From: Hyaloraphidium curvatum
Taxonomy: Eukaryota > Monoblepharomycota > Hyaloraphidiomycetes > Hyaloraphidiales > Hyaloraphidiaceae
Length of the DNA: 64,000 bases
Assembly: GCA_025558095.1 (NCBI GenBank)
Contig: JAIVFI010000026.1
Location: 186,001 to 250,000, forward strand
Direction of reading: 5' to 3'
The position numbers were made by a program, and so were the translations under genes. The notes beneath the pieces were generated by a model. That model saw only the letters and a program-made list of their open reading frames with translations. It was not told where the DNA came from and searched no databases. Every line of letters starts with the position of its first letter. The first letter of the stretch is position 1. Below, in pieces: positions 20,426-31,226 of this stretch.

Positions 20426-23116
20426 CTAAACCACGCGGTTGTCCCTCGCCTCCACTCCCGTGGCCCCTCCCTCGACCTTTATCAGCTGCCCCGGCACGAT
20501 CCCCGACCACTCATTCCCCACCACCTGCACCCCGCTGCTCCTCGTCACGAGCACCTGCCCCCTCTCCGCGGCCCCGACGCCGTCGGCCCGCCTGTTGCGG
20601 AACCCGTTGCGGGCCACCACCGCGTCCCCCGCGGCTCCGATCTCCACCGCCGTCCGCGGGAACTCGACGAACTCGTTCCCCTCGATCCGCACCCCGCGAA
20701 GCAGCGGATACGACGTCGGCGCCCAGTCCGCCCCCTTGGCCCCGCTCCACACCACCCCCAGCCCGTCGTCGAGCTTGTCGCACCGCTCGAACCTGCACCC
20801 GCGCACGAAAAAGTCGAAAATGCCGGTGCCCTCGGCCCACGATCCGGGCCTGACGTCGGCGGTGATGCTCAGGGCGCGCTTCTCGATCCCAGTGAAGCAC
20901 GAGTGCTCGATGCCGCCGCGCTCCATCTGGAAGAGCACGCCGCGGGAGCGGTTCGAGTGGCAGTGGAGGCGGCGGTAGACCACGCTCTTGGTGGCGTTGT
21001 CGCGGTGGCTGGACGGCGATTGTTAGCGCGCGATCCTGCAACCTGGCGGGCAGGCAACCCACTTGAAGACGATGATCTTGTCGTCGCTCGACCACCAGAC
21101 CTCCCCGTTTGGCCCCGTCCACCCCTGCGCCGGCATCGGCAGCGCCCCGCCTTGCAGCCCGACCGTCCACCCGTTTGACGCCCACTCGGGCTGCCCCGTT
21201 ATTGTCCTGAACACCCCCGTCGGCGAGAAATCCTGGTTCCGGAACTCGAGCAGGTCCCCCTCCCTCACCGCGATCCTCCCACGCTGCCAATCCTCCAGTC
21301 GCAGCCTGCTGTCCCCGCGGCGCTCGATCCCCACCACGATGGTCTCGTGGCTGTTTGAGCAGTCGTCGCCCTGGAACCCGGCCTCGGCGTCCTCGACATG
21401 CACGTGGCCGTCGGTGCCGATGATGTTGATGGCGTCGGCGGCGGTCGAGATCCGGCGCGTCAGGGCGGGGACGCGGAGGTGCACGACCTCGAGGGTCGAG
21501 GAGTTGCGCAGCGCGCGGGTGGCGTCGCTTGCGGGGACCAGCCTCGCCCTCACGGCACCGGGGGTCGGCTCCTCCACAATCCGCGCCATCTCCTCCACCG
21601 TGGAATTGTCCAGCGCCCCCACGGTGAAGTTGGTCAGCCTCAGGTCCGCCGTCCCCGGCCGCGCCGCGAGCGCCATCCCCGGCGCGCCCCAGACCGACAC
21701 CATGTCCATCCAAACGTCCCTCGTGCGGACGATCTGGACCGCGTGGCCCTCGTAGGTAAAGTGCCGCACGAGGTACAGCGCGCCGACGGTCGGCGCAGGC
21801 CAGAGCCCGCGGAGGAGGGTGACGACGACGGTGTTGTTCGTGCCGACCGCGCGGTCGTACTGGGGTTCCATGCGGAGGAGGATCTCGTCCATGCGCCAGA
21901 AGGAGCCGATCCGGTTCGGGTCGGGCAGGCCGACCGTCATGGTCTCGGGGTCGACCTTGTGCATGTCGGCGATCCCACGGATCGTCGAGAGGTCGAGGAA
22001 GGGGTGGTCCAGGAAGCGCATCCGGATCTGCTGGTCGCCCGTCCCCGCGCGGCTCGACTCGGCCGAGAGCGCCCAGAGGTCCTCGATCCTCACGAGCGAA
22101 GCCAGCCGCCACCTGGCGAAATCCCAGTCGATTTGGAGGTCCCGCACCAGGACCGACCGCGATTCCTCGAAGCTGACGAGGGCGTTGAAAACCTTGGCCC
22201 GGCTGAAAAGCCACACCGAGCCCCCGCCGTCGAGGGTGAAGTTGGCCAGGCCGCGGAAGGCGAGCGGCCGGTCCGTCGCGAAGCGGTACACCCCGCGCCG
22301 CACCACGAAGCGGCACCCGCGCGCCGACGATACCGCCGCGCGGCAGTCGACCACTGCGCGCGCCACGGCGTTGTAGTTGTCCGGGTTCCCCTCGTCGAGG
22401 CCGTATTGCGAATTGAGGTCCACGACGATCTGCAGGGCCGGGTCCGGCTGCGCGGGGAAGGGCAACGGGAAAGAGGCGTAGGAGGGCTGCTGCGCGGAGG
22501 GCGTTTCGAGCACGGGGCAAGGGGGTGCCGGCCGCTTCGAGGTGTTTTCATACCACGAGCGCCAGATGGGCGGGCCGCGGGGCGTTGCCGACGGGGACGG
22601 GAGGGTGTGCGAGGGATAGGGGGTTTCGTTGTCGTCGTAGCCCGACGTGCCCGATGGCGGCAGCACGACGGGGGTTGTCGGGGCGCCGGCGATGCCGAGG
22701 GCCGTTGCGAGAGGCGCCGAAGTGGGCGTGCCCGTGAACGACGCCCCGCCGGCCGGGGCGGGGCCGGAGGGAGAGGGAGTTGCCTGGGCAGGCTGAGCAG
22801 CAGCTCCCGCCTTCTGCTGCGAGAGCACCACGGCGGTCGGCACGGCGATTGCTGCCGCCGCGACGGCGCACGCCGCGGCGATGAACCACGGCCTTTTGTA
22901 GAATGGCCTCCTCGGTGCCGCGCCGGCGTCCGCCACCGACACGCCCGACTCGCTGTCGACGCCCTTGCCGGCGCCGGCCTTGTCGCTGCCGTCGAGCGTG
23001 ATGTCCTCGAGCGACGGCGGCGACGGCGGCGACGGCGGGGACGCGGACCCGCCGCCGGGCGCCCGCGACACGCCATCGCCGCCCGGCGCCGGCGGGGGCG
23101 TTGCCGATTCCGCCAT
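20426..23116 (-). CDS. Membrane-anchored right-handed beta-helix protein (pectate-lyase-like fold)
   Basis: Two exons (intron 21062-21009, 54 nt, GTGGGT donor, GCTAAC branch) give 878 residues. A Pro/Ser/Asp-rich cytoplasmic tail of about 75 residues is followed by PFYKRPWFIAAACAVAAAA, a single type II transmembrane helix, then a Pro/Ser/Thr-rich stalk. The ectodomain starts with DNYNAVARAVVDCRAA, RFVVRRGVYRF and NFTLDGGGSVWLF, the usual opening of pectate-lyase/exo-polygalacturonase-like beta helices, and ends with repeated coils (GVRIEGNEFVEF, GVQVVGNEWSGI, ATGVEARDNRVV). Many NxS/T sites. Probably a surface glycan-binding or glycan-cleaving protein; I cannot identify catalytic residues. 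It is divergent from the GH16 wall enzyme, which fits a cell-surface role. Confidence 0.78.
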
Positions 23117-23621
23117 GGCAGACGCTGCCTGGCGACCAAGGCGCGATTGGACACCTGAGATCGGCGCAGTGGGCCTGCAGGGGGCGCGCTTATTGCAGCG
23201 GACTGTTCAGCCCGGCTTCCCTTTCGGGAGACCCCGCCGACCTTGCTGACCGCGATCAGCATGGAGACTTCTTCCAAAGCCAATGCAATGCAGGGATCTA
23301 CTTAAGGCTCATAGCCATAGGTGCGGACTGGCTGCCGGGCTTGAGCTCTGCAACGCGAGATGCTAGCGACTCCCCGTCCAAATCCGGTTCCGGCCCAGGA
23401 GGTCATCTACACTCTGCGGAGCTGCTCACAGGCAACCTTCGAGGTTCAAACATTCTCCAGGCTCGGTGTCACGTGCTCTGGGCGGCGGGAGAACCCTCGG
23501 AGGTCCCCCGTCCCCCTCGCGGGCTCGGCAGGGCCCTTTCTCTGTGTTCCCCGGGACGCCCGAAATTCCCATCCCACCAGGCGCCCCCCTGCCCCCTTGT
23601 CCCCCGGAGCAGGCCGCCGAC
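23117..23621. other. Divergent promoter region between beta-helix and GH16 genes
   Basis: No gene seen. The region separates two surface-protein genes transcribed away from each other and probably holds both promoters. C-rich tracts near 23500-23610 precede the GH16 start. Confidence 0.4.
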
Positions 23622-24960
23622 ATGCACCGCAGCAACAGTGCCGCAGTGCTCGCTGCGCTGCTGCTCGTCGCGGCAGCCGTCGCGCTCCTCGCGACTACTG
23701 CGCGCGCGGCGGAGCTCCCCGCGCCGCACGGCGCCAAGGGCCCGCTGATGAGCGCGCCTGCACCGGGTGGGGGCTTGGCAGCAAACGCGGTGGCCAAGAA
23801 GGTCGCGACCAAGAAGGCGGCGGCAAAGAAGACGACCAAGAAGTCGGCGAAGCAGACGGCCGCGCCGAAGAAGAAGGTCCCCGTCAATCTCGGCCAGGCG
23901 TGCAAGAGCGGCATGTACTACTTCACTTCCGAGACGGTGGCGTTCAGCGAGGCCGAATTCACCGAAAAGACCGAGGTTTGTACATCTTTTCCGCTCCGCC
24001 CCGCCAACTTCTGATCACTTCAAACCCGGGGCATCCCACCCTCAACCGATGATCACGCTCACGATCAACGTCGTCGCATCCAATCTCCGCGTGCAGTGGC
24101 TCGTCACCTACGACCCCTACAAGCAGTCCGTCCGCCTCACGCCCGAGGGCCTCCGCCAGATCATGGTCCGGTCCCGGGAACGGATCAACGGCTACTTCAA
24201 CGGCATGGGATCGGTGCTCACCTCGACGCGGCGGATGCGCAGGGGCCGAATCACCGCGAGGATGCGGATCGGGCCGAGGCAGGGGCCCGGGGTGGTGGGT
24301 CCGGCACGCCGGTGGAGGATCATTGCGGGTTGCGAACGGTGCCTGCCCTGCAGGTGAGCGCGTTCATCACAATGGCGCCCAACGGCGACGAGATCGACTT
24401 CGAGGTACGTGGGATTTCAAGGCTGCTGTGTGGCCGGGACTGACGGGTGATCGGCACTGCAGTGGACCATGGGCAAGACCCCAACCGGCGCCACCAACAA
24501 CTGGTACCCCGCCCCGCGCCCAGTGCCCTGTCCTCCTTTTGATCCCGCCGCCGCCGTCCAGGTTCCGCAAGGGCCAGCCGTGGTACGGCCGCGACACCCT
24601 CTGCCAGATCCCCGGCGACGCGCGGTGGGCGTTCCACGAGTACACCATCGAGTGGGCTGAGGACCACGTGGCGTGGTACGTCGACGGGCGGCACTGCCGC
24701 ACTGTGCGCAAGTGGGACTGGCCGCTGGCGGGGGGCGACCACCTGTTCCCGGAGGAGCCACCGAACATCCAGTTTGGGATCTGGTGGGTTTACGCGGCGC
24801 TGCGGGTCAAGGCACGGGATCTGATCACGCCTGTGACAGGGACGGCGGGTTCTACGACGGGACGAGGGACTGGGTCGGTGGGCGGATCCCGTGGGAGTCG
24901 CCCGAGTCGGATGCGGGGTACGACCACACGATCTCGTGGGTCAGGGTGGACTGTTTGTAG
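23622..24960 (+). CDS. GH16 CRH-like cell-wall glucan/chitin transglycosylase
   Basis: Six exons (introns about 23976-24096, 24295-24353, 24405-24462, 24504-24561, 24784-24839) give 328 residues. A signal peptide covers the first ~30 residues (AAVLAALLLVAAAVALLA). A Lys/Ala/Thr-rich basic segment follows, unusual for this family. The catalytic domain has GVVSAFITMAP, then GDEIDFEWTMGK with the GH16 ExDxE catalytic motif formed across an exon junction, FHEYTIEWAEDHVAWYVDG, FGIWDGGFYDGTRDWVGG and HTISWVRVDCL, matching fungal Crh1/Utr2-type enzymes that cross-link chitin to beta-glucan. The catalytic part is short and lacks the chitin-binding module and any clear GPI signal, so it should be secreted. 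Exon joins are strongly supported by phase and by family motifs recovered at each junction. Confidence 0.85.
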
Positions 24961-25170
24961 AATCGGAGACTCAGCAAGGTATGGAATAGTCAGATCATTG
25001 TATTTGCATGCTCGGGAATGAACTATGGCCATCGTTGGAATCTGACGCGGCCGCAAAAGCCACTGAGGCGTCCCCATGCCGGCGAGAATACCAATAATTG
25101 TGGTCTGCCCATTGGAGCCCACGGAGAATGTAGTGTAGTGTTACTTTCCGAAGCTTCCCGTAGCAGCAGG

Positions 25171-25740
25171 TCACCCGGCCGGGTCGGAGTCCTTCGCCAG
25201 CACCCACTCCACGTCCACCCTGCACCCCGCGGCGCGCACCATCGACGCCACGGGACATCTTTTCTCCACGTGCGCCCTGAGCTCCTCCACTCTCTCTTGC
25301 GGTTCGTCGGAGCTCCCAGGTTTGAGGTGCACGACCACCGTCCCCTTCAGGTTCTGCAGATGCGACACGCAGGGCGGTTCCGCGATCAGCGGCAGTGACA
25401 CCGCGCCCCTCTCGTCCCGCTCGGCCGAATAATCAAACTCCAGATGTGAAAGCGGGAACGTAGGCCTCATGTGCCGGGCGACGAACGCGGCGGTGGCCGA
25501 CTCGCAGCCCACCAGCGCGGCGAGGAGCAGCTCCACCGGTTGGGGTGCGTTGTCCTTGCCGCCCATCAGTTTCGGGAGGTCCGTCCGTGCGGTGTGTCGG
25601 CCGGGGGGGCCGAAGCGGGTTTCGGACGACGGGCCGCGTCCGATTCCTCGCGCGGCGTAGGATTTGTGCCGGACCGCACCACGCAGGGTGGCCGGGAGGA
25701 AGGCAAAGAGCGCGGACGTGCGTCGGGTCGCCATCGTCAA
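25171..25740 (-). CDS. OsmC-like peroxidase-fold protein
   Basis: 189 codons. An N-terminal Arg/Ala-rich stretch without acidic residues suggests mitochondrial targeting. The body has GGKDNAPQPVELLLAALVGC, the conserved OsmC/Ohr segment with the first redox Cys, and KRCPVASMVRAAGCRVDVEW with the second conserved Cys. OsmC/Ohr proteins reduce organic hydroperoxides using these two thiols. Fungal homologs of this form are often mitochondrial and of unknown substrate. Spacing and length are normal. MATRR two codons downstream is an alternative start. Confidence 0.85.
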   Translation of the reverse strand: MTMATRRTSALFAFLPATLRGAVRHKSYAARGIGRGPSSETRFGPPGRHTARTDLPKLMGGKDNAPQPVELLLAALVGCESATAAFVARHMRPTFPLSHLEFDYSAERDERGAVSLPLIAEPPCVSHLQNLKGTVVVHLKPGSSDEPQERVEELRAHVEKRCPVASMVRAAGCRVDVEWVLAKDSDPAG

Positions 25741-25923
25741 GAAGGCGTGTTCCTAATCGCGAGCACCTCGCCGTGCGGTCGAACGCGTCGGGACCGTTGT
25801 CCCCATCTCCGCGTCTCCTTTTTGACCCACCTTGGCTTGCCGCAAAATGGGTCGAAAGCTCCCTAAATTGCTCTAAGGGAACATCCATTGCATTTTATCG
25901 GAATTCCTGGCCGTCTGCACGAG

Positions 25924-26619
25924 ATGGCTGTAACAATGGCCTCCGATCCTACCGCCCTTCCGCCGCACCTCGCGCTCGTCCTCGCCGGCGCCAAGCGCGG
26001 CTGGTCCTGGGCATTCGACCGGACTGACGAGCCCCCGGACACATCGTGGGCCCATCCGACGCGTGTTGCCTTCGCACGACGCGTGTCGGAGGCACTGGGC
26101 GGCCGGAGCGCGGAGTTCTACGTGGGCCTGTTTCCGCCGGACCCCAAAGAGCTCGCGGGACGCGTGACGAGGGCGTACCACGTCATCTCCGCCCGGACTC
26201 CGCGGCTGGAAGAGCTGCTTTCCTTCTGGGACTCATTCTGTCGCGTCGGAGCAGGAAATAATCCTCCCGCTTCGCTCGATGCTGTCCTGAACGAGCACAT
26301 GGCCGAGGTGCTCGGGTATCCCGTCGGCTGGCGGCCTTCTCGCCCCCTCGGACGGGACCAGCGGGGGGGAGTGCGGTATAGGGACATGCAGCTGTTCGTT
26401 TGGCTGCGCGGCGCGGATCCCGTCGGGTGGGCGCCTGACGAGGAGGGGCTCGAGTCGGAGGACCCGGTGCTGGTCGAGTCGTACGGGTTCCTGGAGGGGG
26501 AGCGGGAGGCGGTACTGGAGGACGGGGAGCGGAGGGTGTGCGCCTACGGAGCCGTGTTGGAGGGGCTGGGGTTGGGGAAGGTGGAGATGGAGATCGTCGA
26601 CTTGCGCGGAGGTCGATGA
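25924..26619 (+). CDS. Conserved-looking hypothetical protein
   Basis: 231 codons in one exon. I do not recognise a family. The sequence is globular, with an aromatic-rich start (GAKRGWSWAFDRTDE), a central helix region (RLEELLSFWDSFCRVG, LDAVLNEHMAEVLGYPVGW) and an acidic C-terminus (AVLEDGERRVCAYGAVLEGL, VEMEIVDLRGG). No signal peptide or membrane segment. Start is the first ATG in a clean frame, with a second ATG four codons later. It is divergent from the OsmC-like gene with a spacing of about 180 bases. Confidence 0.6.
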   Translation: MAVTMASDPTALPPHLALVLAGAKRGWSWAFDRTDEPPDTSWAHPTRVAFARRVSEALGGRSAEFYVGLFPPDPKELAGRVTRAYHVISARTPRLEELLSFWDSFCRVGAGNNPPASLDAVLNEHMAEVLGYPVGWRPSRPLGRDQRGGVRYRDMQLFVWLRGADPVGWAPDEEGLESEDPVLVESYGFLEGEREAVLEDGERRVCAYGAVLEGLGLGKVEMEIVDLRGGR

Positions 26620-27036
26620 TCCTGTATGCGTGGCGACCTAGGGAGCTGGCTTGTACGGCTGTTCTCCCGCGAATCCGTAGGTCTTGCGGAAACGTGCAGG
26701 CTACACGATCGGTGTCGCTGGCAGAGACCTCGAATTACTTCTCATTAGACGACTTACACGCCTCCACGGCATCATGCGGGGCAGGGGATGCTACCAGACA
26801 ATCCATGCGACGGCGATCGCCACCCCACCCCACCACGACCATTTCGCCCGTCCGCCGACGGCGCCCGAGACCGTCGGAGTCCCCGTCTGCAGCGCCTCCG
26901 CCGTGGCCGTGGTGGCGCACGTCGGCATCACGCTGCCGTACAGCGCCTTCTGCGCCGCCCGGCACCAACCCGCGTCGAACCCCGCGCACGCCATCCCCAT
27001 GGGCAGGCAATTCAGAGAGACACGGCAATGCAAACT
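26620..27036. other. Intergenic region with one possible small ORF
   Basis: The only candidate is the small minus-strand ORF listed separately; otherwise nothing is visible. Confidence 0.35.
26791..27033 (-). CDS. Possible 80-residue Cys-containing protein with C-terminal hydrophobic segment
   Basis: The ORF begins just after the stop of the dehydrogenase gene on the same strand. It has four Cys in its first half and ends in a Trp/Ala/Val-rich hydrophobic tail (WWGGVAIAVAWIVW), the form of a tail-anchored small protein. No family recognised and no paralog in the window, so this may be chance. Confidence 0.25.
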   Translation of the reverse strand: MHCRVSLNCLPMGMACAGFDAGWCRAAQKALYGSVMPTCATTATAEALQTGTPTVSGAVGGRAKWSWWGGVAIAVAWIVW

Positions 27037-28050
27037 CTAGTTGCTCGCCGGAGGCAGCACAAGTCCCCGGGCCTCGAGCGCCTTGCGCGACGTCTCCCTG
27101 ATAAAGTCCACCTCGTACGCCCTCTCCGGGTCGGCACGGACCTCCCTGTCGAACACCTCGGCGTCCTTCCCCACCAGGATCCTCCACCGCCCGTTCCGGA
27201 TCCCGTCCAGGATGATGCCCGCGGCCTCGGCGGGGGGCATGCCGTACGTCTCGAACCGCTCGAAGAGCGACTCGTCAACCTTGTGGTTGAGCATCTTGCT
27301 GGTGTTGACGCCGATCTTGGTGCCGATGTGGCCAGGCATGACGCAGGAGACGCCGATGTGCGGCGCGTTGAGCCGGAAGTCGGTCAGGAGGGACTCGGAG
27401 AAACCCTTGATAGCGTGCTTTGCGGCGGCATAACTGCTTTGTGGGACACCGTCTCCAATGGTCAAGACGGCGTGGAATCCGTTGATAGAGGAAGTGTTGG
27501 CGATCCACGCCTTGGGCGCGGCCTTGAGGTCCTCAATGAAGGTCCGGTTTCCGAGGTAGACGCCTTTCCAGCTGATATCAAAGCACCGTTCCCACTCCTC
27601 GCGAGGTGCGTTAAGGAAAGAGCCGCCGCCGCCGATGCCGGCCTGGCAAATCAGCACGTTCAGCTGTGGTTGGCGTCGGCGCGACGGTCCGCAACACAGG
27701 TGGCGGTCGGCGGCACCAATCGAGGTCAGACATCGCGACAAGCAGGCCAGAGCGGCAAGACCCACGTGCTTCTTGTCGTGCTCCTTCATCGCCGCCTCCC
27801 GGAAGGCCTTCCAGTCCTCCTCGACGGCGACGTCCGCCCTGTGCCCGGTCACCTTGACTCCCGGCGCCTCCGCCGCGCAGAGTTCCAGGGTGCCCTTAAT
27901 ACCGTCCTCGAGGACGTCGCAAAAGGCGACTTCACAGCCCTCCTTGGCGAGCTGCAGCACGAGCTGCCGGCCCATCCCGAAGCCGCCGCCCGAGACGACG
28001 CCAAAGAGGCCGGCGAAGGACTGCATGCCCTGCGACTGGATGGCGGACAT
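27037..28050 (-). CDS. Short-chain dehydrogenase/reductase
   Basis: Two exons with a 102-nt intron (27765-27664, GTGGGT donor) that keeps frame without a stop. The Rossmann start is GVVSGGGFGMGRQLVLQLA (glycine motif), followed by EVAFCDVLED, NVLICQAGIGGGGSF (NAG-like motif with Q for N), NTSSINGF with the catalytic Ser, and YAAAKHAIKGF with catalytic Tyr and Lys. The PGHIGTKIG segment after strand six is normal. About 303 residues. Classical SDR using NAD(P)H; substrate unknown. Removing the intron restores HDKKHLNVLICQ, as expected between the helix and strand four. Confidence 0.82.
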   Translation of the reverse strand: MSAIQSQGMQSFAGLFGVVSGGGFGMGRQLVLQLAKEGCEVAFCDVLEDGIKGTLELCAAEAPGVKVTGHRADVAVEEDWKAFREAAMKEHDKKHVGLAALACLSRCLTSIGAADRHLCCGPSRRRQPQLNVLICQAGIGGGGSFLNAPREEWERCFDISWKGVYLGNRTFIEDLKAAPKAWIANTSSINGFHAVLTIGDGVPQSSYAAAKHAIKGFSESLLTDFRLNAPHIGVSCVMPGHIGTKIGVNTSKMLNHKVDESLFERFETYGMPPAEAAGIILDGIRNGRWRILVGKDAEVFDREVRADPERAYEVDFIRETSRKALEARGLVLPPASN

Positions 28051-28292
28051 TTTGGGAGGTGCGGAGGGGAAAGCGGGATTCGGATTCCGGGCGGGTGGGG
28101 AGAGGTGCCGGTTTGAGTGGCCGGTTGACGGGGGACGCTCGGCCCGACGGCGATGCAGGAAAAGTCGCTTTACCCGGACCCCGGGCAAATCCAACGCCTC
28201 GATTCCAAATCTAGTTTCAAAGTCCAAGCACATCACCATCCCTCCTCGGCAGCACCACCACCGTCGATCCTCGCGCTTCGCCGACACCGCCG

Positions 28293-29528
28293 TCACAGCG
28301 CCTCGTAGTCCTCCTCTTTCGGCGCCGGCCGCCCGTACAACCGCGCCACGATCGTGTCCACAAAGAACTTGCTCTTCGGCGCCTTCTCCTCCTGCGGCGC
28401 CGACGCGGTGGGCACGGGCCGCAGTGGCGTGTTCCAGACTGCCCCCGCGAACGTGATCAGCACCGGCCGCGGGGACCCAACGACCGGAAAACCCACCGGG
28501 GTAGGCAAAGTACGCGATCGAGTACCTGGGCTTGCCCCCCTCGTTCATCCCCACCCTGTGCTTGGTCGCCTTGAGCCCCTCGTGCCCGCAGAGCACCTCG
28601 GCCACGGTCCCCAGGTTGACCGTCACGCAGCCCGGCACCGGCGGCACGGGGAACCACGTCCCGTCCGGCCCCTGCGCCTCCAATCCGCCCACGCCGTTCT
28701 GGAACAGCAGCGTGATGGTGCCGATGTCGTGGTGGCCGGCCAGGCGAAGGTTGGAGGAGGTGTTGTGGGGGGGCGGGACGGGGTGGTAGATCATGAAGCG
28801 GAACTGGTCGCCCGAGGGCTTGGTGTCTGTCGATCCACCAGTTCACACAAGTCAGTCATCTGCATGACAGGCTTGCAGCCGCGGGACCGACCGTCGTGCA
28901 TGGCGTCGAAGTAGTCCTCCGGCAGCCCCAGCCCCCGCGCGATGGCCGCGCAGATGTCGCGCACCAGCACGCGGCACCGGTCGGTGAAGTCGCGGATGGT
29001 CTCGAGGCCGCGCTCGACGGGGGCCGGGTGGTGCCGCGGGTCGGCGCGGTCGTGCGAGGCGCCGTCCCACTTGCCCGAGAACTGGTACTGCTCCCGGATC
29101 AGAAACACTGTGGGTCGTCGGCAGAAAACATCGACGAATCAGCCCGCAAAGCCGACTCGCCCGCCTCACGACCCACTTGTGTCGATCTCCTCCTTCTTGG
29201 TCCCCCCCAGCGCCTTGAAATCCCCGTCCCCCTCCTTCCGCGCCCCCAAATCCACCTTGCCCCTCCTCTGGTCCCCCCACCCGAGCCTATCCGCGTCCTC
29301 CCTGCACCGCTCCTTCTCCGCCTCCGGCTCGGCGAACGTCCCCTCGGCGAGTTGGAACATCTCCGCCAAGAGCGCCGGGGGAAACAGCTGGTCGACCTCG
29401 GAGATGTATAGGAAGCCCGAGGTGCGCAGGGCTTCGACGACCGCGGCGTCGCCGGGCTGAGGGGCCCCGTGGGAGGAGAAGGTGGGGCGGGGGACGGCGG
29501 CGACTTCCGGCGGGGCGTCGACCGTCAT
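28293..29528 (-). CDS. Isopenicillin-N-synthase-like 2-oxoglutarate/Fe(II) dioxygenase, copy 1
   Basis: Four exons (introns about 29176-29108, 28873-28821 and 28508-28447). The DIOX_N part has VVEALRTSGFLYISE, the C-terminal oxygenase has RLAGHHDIGTITLLFQ with HxD iron ligands, VPGCVTVNLGTVAEVLC, LKATKHRVGM with the distal His, and KPRYSIAYFAYP with the RxS 2OG-binding motif. All catalytic residues are present. Such fungal enzymes hydroxylate or desaturate small molecules. It lies in tandem upstream of the dehydrogenase, the same strand and about 240 bases apart, so the two may act on one pathway; this is inference. The other copy in the window (42-43 kb) is only moderately similar. Confidence 0.82.
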
Positions 29529-30184
29529 CGCGGCGGTGGGCGCGAGGCGGAGACTGGGACGATTTGAAGAGCGGGCGCTGACCTGGAAACTGGCCCGGAA
29601 AGTGGTCGCGAGGAAGGAGTGTTTGTGGGAGACGGAGGTGGCGAATTGGACTGGCCTTCCGCCACAGGCGGGTCGCCACGACGGAACAGAATTGCCGAGA
29701 TACTTCCCAATGCCGGTTTTCTCTAGAAGGATTCCATACAGAGTGATGATCCGGGAGCTTTCTGTGGTCCTCCGGCCAGGAACGGCGTGGATGCCTCGGC
29801 TGGCAGCAACAACGCCCGCCGAACCAAGCTTAGCTTCACAAATCCCGTGGAATCTGACCCGGTTCTAACTAGAAACATAGCTGACGGATGTTTTATGCCG
29901 TCGTTGCCCCGATCCGGGATGATCACGTGGTTGTGTTCTCCAGCACCTCGGTCGGCGGGACGAGACCACCCAACCGTTCTTGAATTCGGCCCGCGCTCCT
30001 CCCCTCCTCCCGCTCCCCGCTCCTCCGCGGCGCCTCCCCGCCTCCGTCTCAGGTGCGCCGCGCCGCGCCCGCCCCCCGGCTGCTCCCACGGCCGCGCGGG
30101 CCCGTCGCTGTGCCCTCCCGCTGAGCCTCCCGTCCCGCCCTCCCGGCGCCCACCCTTCCCCCACCCGGCTCCCACCGTCTCAGA
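29529..30184. other. Divergent region between the dioxygenase and EB1 genes
   Basis: No gene seen. Pyrimidine-rich tracts precede the EB1 start (30000-30170). The short element at 29691-29703 is listed separately. Confidence 0.4.
29691..29703 (-). promoter_or_regulatory. 13-bp match upstream of both dioxygenase genes
   Basis: ATTGCCGAGATAC on the plus strand occurs here and again at 43448-43460, in both cases upstream of a minus-strand 2-oxoglutarate dioxygenase gene. A 13-base match is not rare in 64 kb; only the matching position makes it worth noting. Confidence 0.25.
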
Positions 30185-31128
30185 ATGAAGGACACGTCGG
30201 GCTACGTGTACGCCGGCGAGTCGCGCGGCGAGCTGCTGGCGTGGCTCAACGGCCTGCTGCACCTCGGCGTGAACCGCATCGAGCAGTGCGGGTCGGGCGC
30301 CGTCTACTGCCAGATCATGGACAGCCTGTACCAGGGTGGGCCGACCGCGGGCCGCACTCCGCCGCAGTTTCTCTGACCGCAGGCTCGCTCGGGCTCGCCC
30401 GGTCGGGCAGACGTCCCACTCAAGAAGGTCAACTTCGCCGCCAAGTCCGAGTACGAGTACGTGGCCAACTACAAGATCCTCCAGAACGCCTTCGACGCCC
30501 ACGCGGTGCCCAACTACATCCCCGTGGACAGGCTGATCAAGTGCAAGTTCCAGGACAACATGGAGTTCCTGCAGTGGCTCAAGAAGTGGGGACCTCGGCA
30601 GCGTCCAGGGCGCCCGCATCTGACCCGTCCGGCCCGCCCCCTTCCAGATACTGGGACGCCCACTACAACGGCGAGCACTACGACGCCGTGGGCCGCCGCG
30701 GCGGCGCCGGCCCCCGCCTTGCCTCCCCCAACCCCCCCAAGCCGGCCCTCAAGACCTCCGCCTCGGCCGCCCTCCTCCCCCGCACCTCCCGCCCGCAGTC
30801 CTCCTCCTCCCCCCGCGCCTCGGCGCCCGCGCTCAGCAAGCCCGACCCCCTCCGCGCGCAGCTGGCCGCCGCCGAGCGCGCGCTGGCCGAGAGCGAGGCC
30901 GCGCTGGCGCTGGCGACGAGGGAGCGGCAGTTCTACTTCGAGAAGCTGCGCGAGATCGAGATACTCGTCGGGGACGAGGGCGAGCCGGGGCCGGGGTGCG
31001 CGATGGAGACGGGGAAGCTGGTGGACGAGATCAGGGGGATCATGTACAAGACCGAGGACGGCTTCGCGGTGCCGGACGAGGTGGAGGACGGGGTGGCCAA
31101 GCTGAGCGTGGCGGAGGAGGTGTACTGA
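30185..31128 (+). CDS. EB1: EB1-family microtubule plus-end tracking protein
   Basis: Three exons (introns 30336-30410 and 30586-30647) give 268 residues. The N-terminal calponin-homology domain is clear: GELLAWLNGLLHLGVNRIEQC, AVYCQIMDSLYQ, VPLKKVNFAAKSEYEYVANY, NYKILQNAFDAH, DRLIKCKFQDNMEFLQWLKK and YWDAHYNGEHYDAVGRR. After a Pro/Ser-rich linker comes the EB homology coiled coil (LRAQLAAAERALAESEAALA, RERQFYFEKLREIEIL) with the four-helix tail. The protein ends EEVY, close to the EEY/F motif that binds CAP-Gly proteins. EB1/Bim1/Mal3 proteins track growing microtubule ends and recruit partners. Length and order match the family; both splice joins restore conserved CH-domain residues. Confidence 0.93.
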
Positions 31129-31226
31129 TCCGGACAATCACAAATTGGGGATCCTTCGCTTGTCTTCTTTGCCCGGCATCTGTCGCCCGCCGCCCACCTC
31201 AGGCCGCGCCACGCAGAAGTCGCAGA

